DNA from: an uncultured bacterium
GTDB lineage: Bacteria > UBP6 > UBA1177
Assembly: GCA_905233945.1 (NCBI GenBank)
Contig: CAJOFY010000015.1
Span: 1-38,979 of the forward strand
Reading direction: 5' to 3'
DNA: 38,979 bases
Positions 24,239 to 32,525 of the stretch are shown piece by piece; the first letter of the stretch is position 1; the number at the start of each line of letters is the position of its first letter. The notes beneath the pieces were generated by a model that was not told where the DNA came from, did not search any database, and worked only from the letters and a program-made list of their open reading frames with translations. The translations under genes were made by a program, and so were the position numbers.

Positions 24239-24749
24239 GTGAAGCACCGGAAATATCGCCTGCGCCGAAGCTGTCAAGCCATACGATAATAATGTTTCCG
24301 CTGTTGAGCATCGCAAGCGGGAAAAGCGTACCGACCATCGGAATAGTTATTTCGTTGAATGTATTCGGCATTTCGTTATAGGTAAACTCAACCGTTCCGT
24401 TGCCGCCGCGGCTCTGCAGATCAACAGTTGTATTTATCTTTCCGGAATAACTGAGGTTGAACGTGCCGATCACATCAAATTCAGGATTTACAGGATCGTT
24501 GTTTTCGTCCGGTTCTTCAGTATTTCCCGGATCGTCGTCACTGACTGTTTCTTCATCGGCAACAGCTTCATCAGGCTCTGCAACTTCGCCGTCATTCGCT
24601 GTTTCGCCGTCTTCTGCAGTCTGGTTTCCGCCTTCGTCGGAAACTTCATTTTCTTCATCTCCGCCGGTAATTTTCGGATCTTCGTCTCCGCACCCTGCAA
24701 AGATAAAAGCCAGCAAAACAACCAGAACCAAAAAGAAAACTTTTTTCAT
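24171..24749 (-). CDS. acidic-linker lipoprotein (probably frameshifted)
   Basis: A 192-residue lipoprotein as it stands. The signal peptide ends in lipobox IFAGC (C20); residues about 23-90 are an acidic Glu/Asp/Thr linker like that of the giant lipoprotein, and a beta-rich segment begins near 92 (FDVIGTFNLSYSGKINTTV). About 21 residues after Q171 look like out-of-frame sequence (NRFSESAFRRILK...), and a better continuation lies in the next frame. GGAGGTG precedes the ATG. It is 54 nt downstream of mreC on the same strand, where mreD is often found. I recognise no family; function unknown. Confidence 0.75.
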   Translation of the reverse strand: MKKVFFLVLVVLLAFIFAGCGDEDPKITGGDEENEVSDEGGNQTAEDGETANDGEVAEPDEAVADEETVSDDDPGNTEEPDENNDPVNPEFDVIGTFNLSYSGKINTTVDLQSRGGNGTVEFTYNEMPNTFNEITIPMVGTLFPLAMLNSGNIIIVWLDSFGAGDISGASQNRFSESAFRRILKSVPGIWLT

Positions 24750-24763
24750 AATTCACCTCCAAA

Positions 24764-24808
24764 AAATCTAAATTTCCTAAACTCCCTAAATTCCATACAC
24801 TCCCTAAA
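24764..24808 (-). repeat. 9-nt degenerate tandem repeat between mreC and the lipoprotein gene
   Basis: Five successive 9-nt units on the coding strand read TTTAGGGAG, TGTATGGAA, TTTAGGGAG, TTTAGGAAA, TTTAGATTT. The first unit includes the mreC stop codon and the last runs up to the ribosome-binding site of the lipoprotein gene. Units 1 and 3 are identical. Confidence 0.6.
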
Positions 24809-25631
24809 ACAGCGACTTACTTTCGCCTGTGTTCGCGCCGACAACAATGAAAATGTGGTTCAGCTTTCCCTTTTTGAAAAGCGGGATCGCCTCACCTTTC
24901 ATGAAAAGAATGTTACTTTCGTCCTCTTTCAGGTTGCCGATTATCGCTATCGGAATATATGGAATCGTGTAGTTTTCGCTGAGATTGGCACTAAGTACCT
25001 TTTTGCCGTCGGCTCCGGGTGAATTGCAGAGTTTGTCAAGAAAAAGAACCGAAAGCGACTGGCCGTTTCCGCGCAGAATCGCAGTACACTCCTCTCTGTT
25101 TTCAAGAACAGCGGGAATAGTGAATTCTTTCGATGTGATAAGCTCGACTTCCGCTCTCGAACCGTGAAACGACGTAACGAGCCCGACAAGTCCCATGCTC
25201 GAAATTACTGTTGATTTTTCAGCCATGAGCTTGGCATACTGCTCTTCGTAGCTTATTGAAATCATATTAGGGTTAAGTTCCGAATAATTCAGTATTTTTG
25301 CCGGAATAATCGTATATTTTCCGTAGCTGTCCTTGAGTTTCAGCAGTTTTGAAAGCTCCTCGTTCTCCTTTCTGATCGCGTCGTTCATAAGGAGCCGCAC
25401 TTTAAGTTCGGAAACTTCCTGCTCGAGAATCCGGTTCTGTTTTCCGACGTTTTTAAGGTCTCTGATTATATTGAAAGTTTCGCGGATGTCCTCGATACGG
25501 GCGTGAAGGATCATCTGAAGGTCGTCGATAAAATAAAACCGCGAATTGTATTCGAGAAAAAACTGCGGAACAATCAGAACAAGAATGAAAGATGCGATAA
25601 AAATATAGCGTACAACTTTTTTTCTGTTCAA
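24804..25631 (-). CDS. mreC: rod shape-determining protein MreC
   Basis: A 275-residue membrane-anchored periplasmic scaffold linking MreB to the cell-wall elongation machinery. One transmembrane helix near the N-terminus (about 8-27) is followed by a coiled coil (about 45-95) and a beta-rich domain with VISSMGLVGLVTSFHGSRAEV, the segment most typical of MreC. Translation starts at TTG, 2 nt after the mreB stop, with no clear ribosome-binding site, so it probably depends on coupling to mreB. The start is supported because the membrane helix follows at once. Confidence 0.93.
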   Translation of the reverse strand: MNRKKVVRYIFIASFILVLIVPQFFLEYNSRFYFIDDLQMILHARIEDIRETFNIIRDLKNVGKQNRILEQEVSELKVRLLMNDAIRKENEELSKLLKLKDSYGKYTIIPAKILNYSELNPNMISISYEEQYAKLMAEKSTVISSMGLVGLVTSFHGSRAEVELITSKEFTIPAVLENREECTAILRGNGQSLSVLFLDKLCNSPGADGKKVLSANLSENYTIPYIPIAIIGNLKEDESNILFMKGEAIPLFKKGKLNHIFIVVGANTGESKSLF

Positions 25632-25633
25632 GA

Positions 25634-26674
25634 TCAGTACAAGGATACAGTTTTCAAAAGATCAATATTTTCAAGTATTTTTCCTGTTCCGACGACAACT
25701 GACTTGAGCGGATCCTCGGCAATTATAACGGGAAGATTCGTCTCTTCGCGGATAAGAATGTCAAGATTCTTGAGAAGCGCGCCGCCGCCGGCCAGAACGA
25801 TTCCCTTGTCAACAATGTCGGCTGCAAGTTCAGGCGGAGTGTTTTCAAGAACAACTTTTATTGCCGAAACTATCGCTTTGACCACTTCCGAAAGGCTTTC
25901 ACGGATTTCGTCGCTGTGGATTTCTATCGTTTTCGGAACACCTGCGACAAGGTCAAGTCCTTTGACTTCCATAAAATCACGGTTTTCGTCGGGATAAGCG
26001 TTGCCGATAGTCCATTTTATCTGCTCGGCCATCCTTTCGCCTATCGCCAGATTGTATTTTTTCTTGATGTAGTCGATGATGCTTTCGTCCATTTTGTCGC
26101 CGGCAGACTTTACCGACTTTGAATAAACGATCCCGGCAAGGGAAATAACCGCAACCTCAGTCGTACCTCCGCCGATATCGACAATCATGTTGCCTGTCGG
26201 CTCAGTAACCGGCATGTTTGCTCCGACTGCCGCCGCCATCGGCTGTTCGACAAGGAAAACCTCTCTCGCACCAGCTCCCAGAGCCGCTTCGCGCACAGTC
26301 CTTTTCTCGACTTCAGTAATTCCGTACGGAACACCGATCGCGATTCTCGGTTTGATGAAACTGCCGCGTTTGTAGGCGTGTTTGATGAAGTAGCGCAGCA
26401 TCTGGCTCGCGACCTCGAAATCGGCGATAACACCGTCTTTCAACGGCCTGATAACGCTGATGTTGACAGGCGCCTTGCCTATCATCTCCTTAGCTTCCTT
26501 GCCTACTGCGCGGACCGACTTTGCACCTCTTGAATCCTTTTCTTGAACGGCTACGACACTCGGCTCATTGCCTACGATTCCCTCGCCCTTGACGTATATC
26601 AAAGTGTTTGCCGTTCCCAGATCTATCGCTATATCGCTAGTAAAAACCGATAAAACATTATCAAGTTGAAACAT
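25634..26674 (-). CDS. mreB: rod shape-determining protein MreB
   Basis: A 346-residue bacterial actin that forms filaments under the inner membrane and directs lateral wall synthesis. Visible signatures are phosphate-1 IDLGTANTLIY, KEAKEMIGKAP, the phosphate-2 IVDIGGGTTEVAV, and the adenosine-site LAGGGALL. Length is typical (about 345). AAGGAAGG precedes the ATG. First gene of an mreB-mreC pair; mreD, a PBP2 gene and rodA do not follow within the window. Confidence 0.97.
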   Translation of the reverse strand: MFQLDNVLSVFTSDIAIDLGTANTLIYVKGEGIVGNEPSVVAVQEKDSRGAKSVRAVGKEAKEMIGKAPVNISVIRPLKDGVIADFEVASQMLRYFIKHAYKRGSFIKPRIAIGVPYGITEVEKRTVREAALGAGAREVFLVEQPMAAAVGANMPVTEPTGNMIVDIGGGTTEVAVISLAGIVYSKSVKSAGDKMDESIIDYIKKKYNLAIGERMAEQIKWTIGNAYPDENRDFMEVKGLDLVAGVPKTIEIHSDEIRESLSEVVKAIVSAIKVVLENTPPELAADIVDKGIVLAGGGALLKNLDILIREETNLPVIIAEDPLKSVVVGTGKILENIDLLKTVSLY

Positions 26675-26713
26675 TTTTCCTTCCTTAAAAACAACAAAAC
26701 AAAAAAACGCGAA

Positions 26714-26741
26714 AGTATAGTCTCGAAAATTTCAAAGTAAA
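26714..26741 (-). promoter_or_regulatory. mreBC promoter
   Basis: On the minus strand, TTTACT (26736-26741) and TATACT (26714-26719) are separated by 16 nt. The start site would be about 35 nt before the mreB ATG. Confidence 0.55.
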
Positions 26742-26823
26742 GAAGTTTTAACTATTTACCTGCACAAAAAATCAAAAAAATTTAGGCACAAACCGGCATT
26801 TTCCCGAAAAATCGATTTTTTTA

Positions 26824-26851
26824 TTGACTTTTGAAAAAAAACTTCTACACT
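26824..26851 (+). promoter_or_regulatory. tRNA promoter
   Basis: TTGACT (26824-26829) and TACACT (26846-26851) are separated by 16 nt and followed by a C/G-rich discriminator (CGCCGTCC). The predicted start is about 10 nt before the tRNA 5' end. Confidence 0.65.
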
Positions 26852-26867
26852 ATTCGCCGTCCTGTGT

Positions 26868-26944
26868 GGCGGGATAGCTCAGGTGGCTAGAGCAGCGGAC
26901 TCATATCCCGCAGGTCGAGTGTTCGAATCACTCTCCCGCTACCA
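26868..26944 (+). tRNA. tRNA with anticodon CAU (elongator Met or Ile2)
   Basis: A 77-nt cloverleaf with encoded CCA. Acceptor stem GGCGGGA/TCCCGCT, D-arm GCTC/GAGC, anticodon loop CTCATAT with CAT at 34-36, variable loop AGGTC and T-arm GAGTG-TTCGAAT-CACTC all fit. The initiator's C1:A72 mismatch is absent, so it is not the initiator type. Telling Met from TilS-modified Ile2 is not possible by eye. Two oddities: a G1:U72 end pair, and an anticodon stem GCGGA/CCCGC whose closing pair is A31:C39, with U at position 38. Confidence 0.93.
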
Positions 26945-27094
26945 TTTCTGTTTTTTCCCCTTCAGCTTATTCTTTTAGATAAATTTTTTAACAATTATTT
27001 TTGCATTTTTTCTTGTTAGAATCTTCTTTGTGTGCTATTTTGCGCCGTTTTTCGGTTTTTCTGTTTCTACAGTTGATAATTTGGAACGCAGATA

Positions 27095-30000
27095 ATGAAA
27101 AAAATTTTCTGGTTTTTATTTCTTTTTGTTCTTTGCTTTCACATATATCCGGCATCAGAAGATGAAAACTGCGAACGCTACACTTTCGACTGCTATGATT
27201 CATCGCAAAATCTTCCGCAGAATCAGATAATTGCATTTTCCGGAACGCATGACGGATATATGTTTGTCGCAGGCAGGAATTTTCTCGCCAGATTTGACGG
27301 GAACGAATTCGTCCTTCCCGGCAGAGGCAGACTTGAAGGAATTCCGACAAGCACGATAAACGATTTTGTCATTGACGACAACGGTACCGGCTACATCGCG
27401 ACCGATCTCGGACTATGGACCGTAAATCTCACCGCTTCCGGCAGGATTTCGTTCAAAAACGTTGACAAAATCGGAAATTCCACTGTCACGTCACTGACTT
27501 ACAGCAAGAAAAAAGCCCTTATCTACGGGTTTGTCCGCGGCAAAGGTGCCTTCGTCCTTTCGGCAAAAGGCTTCTTCGACTGGTTTTCTCCGGAAAATGC
27601 GCGTCTCAGCACAAGAAATGCGGAAAAAATCTATGCCGCTGAAAACGGTACAGTCTGGCTCGGTACCCGGAACGGCATCTATTTCATGAAAGAAAACGGG
27701 GAAAAATTCATCCAGCTGGATGATGTCGAAGATTCAGTCACAGCTTTTGCAGAAAGCAGCGGCAGCGAGCTTTTCGCCGGAGGAAAAAACGGTCTCTATA
27801 TCCTGAACACCGAAACCGGCGAAACGGAAAAAACATATACCGGCGCGGATATTCCTTTCTCCGGCATAACAGCGCTGGAAAGCGAGAATCCAGACACACT
27901 CTGGATAGGAACGGAAAATTCCGGCGGATTTATTTTGAGTTCAGGTGAATACTTCAAAAAAATCTGCGGAACAAAAAATACCGGGCACATCACTTCTTTC
28001 GCCCGGGACAAAGACGGTTCCCTCTGGTTCGGAACCTCTGCCGACGGCTTCTGCATCAAAAAAGAGAGCGCATTCGGCGGTGAAATCTACCAGGATAAAA
28101 TTGTCAGGAACATTGCAGCCGGCAAAGAAAGAGGCTTCTGGATAAACACGGCATCGGGCATTATTTTTTCGTCATATTACGGAGACAGCGAGGAAAACAT
28201 ACCTGATTCCGGCAATTTCAACAGAATATTCGTCGATTCCTCCGACAATCTTTGGGCTTCCGACAATTCAGGACTTTATATCATGCAGCCCGATATGAAA
28301 TTCAAACCGGTGAAAGAAATCTACACAAGCGAAGAAGACCTCTTCCCTGCCTCATCGGAAGTCTTTTTCAGCGATTCCGACGGAAATGTGTGGGTAAACG
28401 ACATATCGTCTCCCGGCGCTCTCTTTCTCTTTAGGAACGACAGAACCGCAGAGAAACTCATACTTCCCGATACTGACGCGGAAATAGTGGATATTATCGA
28501 GCATAACGGCAAAATCTTCGCAGTCACGAAAAGAAACGGTGTTTTCGGGCTTGAGGAAAACGGCACCCTGCAGCCTGTGACTCTGTGGAAAAAGGATATT
28601 TTTGTAAAGCGCGCCTTTACCGATTCAAAACAGAGGATCTGGATAGTGACCCTTTCCGACGAGATTTTTGTCGATATCGAAAATGACGCAATCGCCTTTC
28701 CGCTGCACGGAATCAGCGGCAAAGCCGCAGTCAATTCAATAAACGAGGACAGGAACCATAATCTGTGGATTGCGACCGGTATCGGAGTAGCCGTGATAAA
28801 AGGCGAAGATGCGGACTGTTTTATCAGCGGAAACTGCGCACAGGTGCCTGTCGTGGTTTACGGCAAGAAAAACGGCATGAGTTCATGGGAATCAGCTGAA
28901 GGAAGGGCTGCTGACGCAGCAGAAAGTCCCGTAAACGGATCGATCTGGATACCGATGACAAAAGGGATAGCCGTTTTCAGCACCAGCCTCACCGGTTTAA
29001 TGAATGCCGAAGGGAAAAGCGGCTCTCATCCGGAAATCATTGTTGAACGCATATTTTCGGATGACAGCGGCGAAAGCTACTCTCCGGACTACAGCGGAAA
29101 AATAGTTGTTCCGCACTCAGTGAAAGAGCTGAAGATTTCCTACTCCGCACCTTTCTTCTCAGGAACCGGTCACATTCTTTTCGACTACTCTTTCGATAAG
29201 GAAGAGGTTAAAGGCATAACGGAAAGGACCGTTTCGCTTCCGAATCTTCAGAGCGGCCAGCATGAATTTTCCGTCCGCGCATACAGTTCCGGCAATCCGT
29301 CGGAATTCTCTGAAAAGAAGCTGATTTTAAAAGTGACGCCGGCTTTTTACGAGAACAGATGGTTCATAATAACAGTTCCGCTTTTTCTCATCGTTTTCGC
29401 AATCATTGTCACATTCCTGAACAAACGGATAAAAGCGATACACAACGCCGAAATCAAGCGGCTTATCGAAGAAAAGACGGCTGAACTCCAGCTGAAGAAC
29501 AACACCCTCAAGGAGGCGGTAATGAAAGATCCTCTGACAGGGCTTATGAACAGGCGTTTCCTCTTCGAAGTCGAAGAACGCAAAATCAAACGTTTTATCG
29601 AGTCGCGCGACCTCAAGATGCATCTCCGCGACAACCGCGGCACAACCGAAAAAAACGACATTGTATACGGTCTCATAATGATGGATATCGACCATTTCAA
29701 GCGTGTAAACGATCTTTACGGCCACGATGCCGGAGACATGGTGCTTAAAGGAGTTGCCGAAATCATGCAGGATTCCGTCCGTGCCGACGATATCCTTATA
29801 CGCTGGGGCGGTGAAGAATTTCTTATCGTGCTGAAAAGCATACCGATAAGAAAGATACTTGAGGTAGCAAAAAAGATAAGAAAAGCTATTGAAAAACATC
29901 CTTTCGAGATGCACGGCGGCACCACTGTCTGGATCACAGTCTCGATGGGAGTCATCTTCCTGCCGTTCTTTGCACAGGAACCGAAACTTATGACTTTTGA

Positions 30001-30208
30001 AAACATCATCACTCTGGCGGATACGGCTCTATACCATTCGAAAAAATGCGGACGCGACATGGCTACATTTGTCATTCCAGGCCAGAACATACCGGAAACC
30101 GCGGAAGATACAGCCGGAATGCTCAGCAGCAGCGAATTTGCCGAAGTGAACGGTTTTTACACTTTTGAAAAAATCGAACCGGACAACTTTTCCGAGTTTG
30201 AAATTTGA
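27095..30208 (+). CDS. diguanylate cyclase with periplasmic propeller sensor
   Basis: A 1037-residue membrane protein that likely makes c-di-GMP from GTP in response to an external signal. A signal peptide (about 1-20) is followed by about 620 residues of two-component-propeller type repeats (recurring DGYMFVAG, DNGTGYIATDLGLWTV, NGTVWLGTRNGIYF, DGSLWFGTSADGF). A Y_Y_Y-like beta domain lies near 660-745, a transmembrane helix at 756-778, a short coiled coil, and a GGDEF domain with active site GGEEF (905-909). The inhibitory-site motif RADD (896-899) is present five residues before it, so product feedback is expected. The histidine kinase domain often found with this sensor is absent. Heads a same-strand run with the next three genes. 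Confidence 0.9.
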   Translation: MKKIFWFLFLFVLCFHIYPASEDENCERYTFDCYDSSQNLPQNQIIAFSGTHDGYMFVAGRNFLARFDGNEFVLPGRGRLEGIPTSTINDFVIDDNGTGYIATDLGLWTVNLTASGRISFKNVDKIGNSTVTSLTYSKKKALIYGFVRGKGAFVLSAKGFFDWFSPENARLSTRNAEKIYAAENGTVWLGTRNGIYFMKENGEKFIQLDDVEDSVTAFAESSGSELFAGGKNGLYILNTETGETEKTYTGADIPFSGITALESENPDTLWIGTENSGGFILSSGEYFKKICGTKNTGHITSFARDKDGSLWFGTSADGFCIKKESAFGGEIYQDKIVRNIAAGKERGFWINTASGIIFSSYYGDSEENIPDSGNFNRIFVDSSDNLWASDNSGLYIMQPDMKFKPVKEIYTSEEDLFPASSEVFFSDSDGNVWVNDISSPGALFLFRNDRTAEKLILPDTDAEIVDIIEHNGKIFAVTKRNGVFGLEENGTLQPVTLWKKDIFVKRAFTDSKQRIWIVTLSDEIFVDIENDAIAFPLHGISGKAAVNSINEDRNHNLWIATGIGVAVIKGEDADCFISGNCAQVPVVVYGKKNGMSSWESAEGRAADAAESPVNGSIWIPMTKGIAVFSTSLTGLMNAEGKSGSHPEIIVERIFSDDSGESYSPDYSGKIVVPHSVKELKISYSAPFFSGTGHILFDYSFDKEEVKGITERTVSLPNLQSGQHEFSVRAYSSGNPSEFSEKKLILKVTPAFYENRWFIITVPLFLIVFAIIVTFLNKRIKAIHNAEIKRLIEEKTAELQLKNNTLKEAVMKDPLTGLMNRRFLFEVEERKIKRFIESRDLKMHLRDNRGTTEKNDIVYGLIMMDIDHFKRVNDLYGHDAGDMVLKGVAEIMQDSVRADDILIRWGGEEFLIVLKSIPIRKILEVAKKIRKAIEKHPFEMHGGTTVWITVSMGVIFLPFFAQEPKLMTFENIITLADTALYHSKKCGRDMATFVIPGQNIPETAEDTAGMLSSSEFAEVNGFYTFEKIEPDNFSEFEI

Positions 30209-30236
30209 TGAAATTGTTGATTTTTTGGAGAATATT

Positions 30237-31652
30237 ATGAGCAAAATGCGCAAAGTGCTTCTCTTTTTCCTTCTTTTCGCATCTTTTTCAGCCTTGAGCG
30301 CGGTCGATTTCGATCCGAACGAGGCTTACGCCAGATTCAGGCGCGGAATAAGCGTCGGTGGCGCGCTTTACCCGACTTACCAGGGTAAATCTCTTCTGCT
30401 CGAACTTGACCTTTACGGTTCTTTCGAGTTCTCCGCTCTCGGTTTCGGTGTAGGTCTTCCGGTAAGATTCATTCTGAAAAACGGCAAGGGCGAGGACAGA
30501 ATCGAACCGGTTGCCGAAATTTTTCCGAAAGAAGACTGGGACGATGCGCGTGACTGGGTTGCGATTCTCAATTATTTCCACTACGGTCATTCCGGAGATA
30601 TGTTCTACTTCTACTTCGGTGAGCAGAGGAACCGCTATGTCGGCAACGGCTCGATCGTCGGTGCGTATTTCGGCGACCTCAGGCTGTTTCATCCGCAGCG
30701 CGGAGTCAACCTCGAAATAAACACAGATTACGCCGGAATCGACTTCTTCATGGATGATGTCACCCCGCCCAACGTCATCGGCGGACGCTTCTACCTCAAG
30801 CCGATAAGTTTTTTCAGCAAGGAAAGCTACGCCAACAACCTTGAGATCGGCGCGTCATACTTTGCAGACATCTTCGCTCCGGAAGAAATCAGGGGAAAAA
30901 GCGACAACGATTACGGCCGCGAAATCATCGATTCCGACTTCCAGATTTTCGGTTTTGACCTCTCTTTCCGCCTTCTCGCGATGAAATACTACCAGTTCAC
31001 TTTCTACACCGACATAAACAAAATCGTTGATGCCGGAACTGGAATGCACTTCGGCGTAAAACACAAACTCATGCTTCCAGGCAGCACAGACATGCAGATT
31101 CTGAGCAGATGGGAAGCCCGCGCCATGGAACCGGACTATATCCCGTCGTATTTCAACACCTTTTATGACATCGACCGTGAATATTACAAAGGTCAGAATC
31201 CCAAGGAGCCGTGGCAGCCGACAACAAAATCGCAGTACATCAAAAGTTATGCCGGTAAAGGGGAAAAATGGACAGGCGGATACTATCTGGACCTCGTTTT
31301 CGACATAACGGGAACTTTTTCCGTCGGCGGTTCGTTCGAGCACAACAAACTCTACAACTACGAAGCAAAGAAGTATGACAACTACCAGATAAACGTCTTC
31401 CTTGACACATTCCTTTTCGACGCTTTGTCAATCGACCTCGTTATGACTTTCCAGTCTCTGGGCGAACACGGAAAGGAACTCAGGAACAGGCCGTATTACA
31501 GCGGTTCGATAACATACTACATCAACAGATACTTCAGTATCGGCGCGAGAGCGGCATCGAAGTGGTATCTTGTCGAGGCGCGCGATTATGTAGGTTCATA
31601 CAGCTACTACAACTGCTTCTCGGTAGGCGGTTTCGCAGGATTCAGGTTCTAA
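30237..31652 (+). CDS. secreted protein, probable outer-membrane beta-barrel
   Basis: A 471-residue protein with a signal peptide (cleavage likely ALSA/VDF). The rest alternates polar and aromatic residues in strand-like stretches (KSLLLELDLYGSFEFSALGF, YYQFTFYTDINKIV, LSIDLVMTFQSLGEHG, YSGSITYYINRYFSIGARA) and ends in a phenylalanine (GGFAGFRF), the usual C-terminal signal for barrel assembly. I know no named family for it. ATG at 30237 follows TTGGAG; the frame is open upstream but that part overlaps the cyclase gene. It lies 28 nt after the cyclase and 3 nt before the amidase. Confidence 0.75.
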   Translation: MSKMRKVLLFFLLFASFSALSAVDFDPNEAYARFRRGISVGGALYPTYQGKSLLLELDLYGSFEFSALGFGVGLPVRFILKNGKGEDRIEPVAEIFPKEDWDDARDWVAILNYFHYGHSGDMFYFYFGEQRNRYVGNGSIVGAYFGDLRLFHPQRGVNLEINTDYAGIDFFMDDVTPPNVIGGRFYLKPISFFSKESYANNLEIGASYFADIFAPEEIRGKSDNDYGREIIDSDFQIFGFDLSFRLLAMKYYQFTFYTDINKIVDAGTGMHFGVKHKLMLPGSTDMQILSRWEARAMEPDYIPSYFNTFYDIDREYYKGQNPKEPWQPTTKSQYIKSYAGKGEKWTGGYYLDLVFDITGTFSVGGSFEHNKLYNYEAKKYDNYQINVFLDTFLFDALSIDLVMTFQSLGEHGKELRNRPYYSGSITYYINRYFSIGARAASKWYLVEARDYVGSYSYYNCFSVGGFAGFRF

Positions 31653-31655
31653 CCG

Positions 31656-32525
31656 ATGAAACAACTTCTCTTTTTTCTCGTTTTTCTCTCTTTTTTCGCT
31701 GTTTCCGCACAAAATTCGCTGAGCGATTCCGACATGGATTCACTGGATCAGCTCATTTCAGACATTATTGAAACCTCAAAAAAGGAACAAAAGAAGGAAA
31801 AACCGGCAGCAAAACCCAAAGAAACGCCGAAAAAGCAGAAACAGGAAGCCGTACCTGCCAAGACGAAAGGAAAAAAACTCATCGTCATCGATCCGGGGCA
31901 CGGCGGCAAGGATCCCGGCGCTGTTTCAGGAAAACTCAGGGAGAAGGACGTCGTTTTCAAACTCGCCAGAAAGATGGAGAAACTTGCTGCAAACTACAGC
32001 AATATCGAAGTCAGACTGACACGCAGCAAGGATATTTTCCTCCCTCTTGAAAAACGTGCCGTGATAGCCAACAAAATGAACGGAGACCTCTTTATTTCGC
32101 TTCATGCAAACTCTTACAAAGACAAAAACACCGGCGGAATGGAAATATACCATCTCGACAACACGCGCGACGAATACGCCAACAAACTGGCAAAGGTCGA
32201 GAACAGAATTTCAGAAAACACAACGCCGCTCGACACTATTCTGGTTGATATGGATATAAGCTACTATGTCGGCGACAGTCTTGACTACGCGAAGGAAATC
32301 GGAACGGGAATGAAAAACGGCCTAAAAAAATATGGAACGAAATTAAGGAGTTACAATAAAGGAGCTCTTTTTTACGTTCTCGTCGGAGCAAGAATGCCTT
32401 CCCTCCTTTTTGAAATCGGTTACCTTACCAACAAGGAAGACAGAGAACTTCTCCAGAAAGACGAATACCTTGAGGCAATAGCGAAATCACTCCTTGACTC
32501 GCTTTCAAAATCGAAGGTTCAATGA
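31656..32525 (+). CDS. N-acetylmuramoyl-L-alanine amidase (Amidase_3)
   Basis: A 289-residue zinc amidase that cleaves the bond between MurNAc and the stem peptide of peptidoglycan in the periplasm. A signal peptide (about 1-18, AVSA/QN) and a Lys/Pro-rich linker (about 42-72) precede the catalytic domain. Zinc ligands and catalytic residues are all visible: H82 (DPGHGG), E96 (LREKD), H150 (SLHANS) and E253 (LLFEIGYLTN). It lacks LysM and AMIN domains. In AmiC-type enzymes the insertion after residue 180 forms a blocking helix; here that region (about 178-215) is present, so activation by a partner is possible. Confidence 0.93.
   Translation: MKQLLFFLVFLSFFAVSAQNSLSDSDMDSLDQLISDIIETSKKEQKKEKPAAKPKETPKKQKQEAVPAKTKGKKLIVIDPGHGGKDPGAVSGKLREKDVVFKLARKMEKLAANYSNIEVRLTRSKDIFLPLEKRAVIANKMNGDLFISLHANSYKDKNTGGMEIYHLDNTRDEYANKLAKVENRISENTTPLDTILVDMDISYYVGDSLDYAKEIGTGMKNGLKKYGTKLRSYNKGALFYVLVGARMPSLLFEIGYLTNKEDRELLQKDEYLEAIAKSLLDSLSKSKVQ

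Noticed and set aside
24235-24240. Programmed -1 frameshift in the acidic lipoprotein gene
   Set aside because: The zero-frame codons TCA CAA AAC do not form an X-XXY-YYZ slippery heptamer and no obvious downstream stem or internal ribosome-binding site was seen. A lost base fits better.
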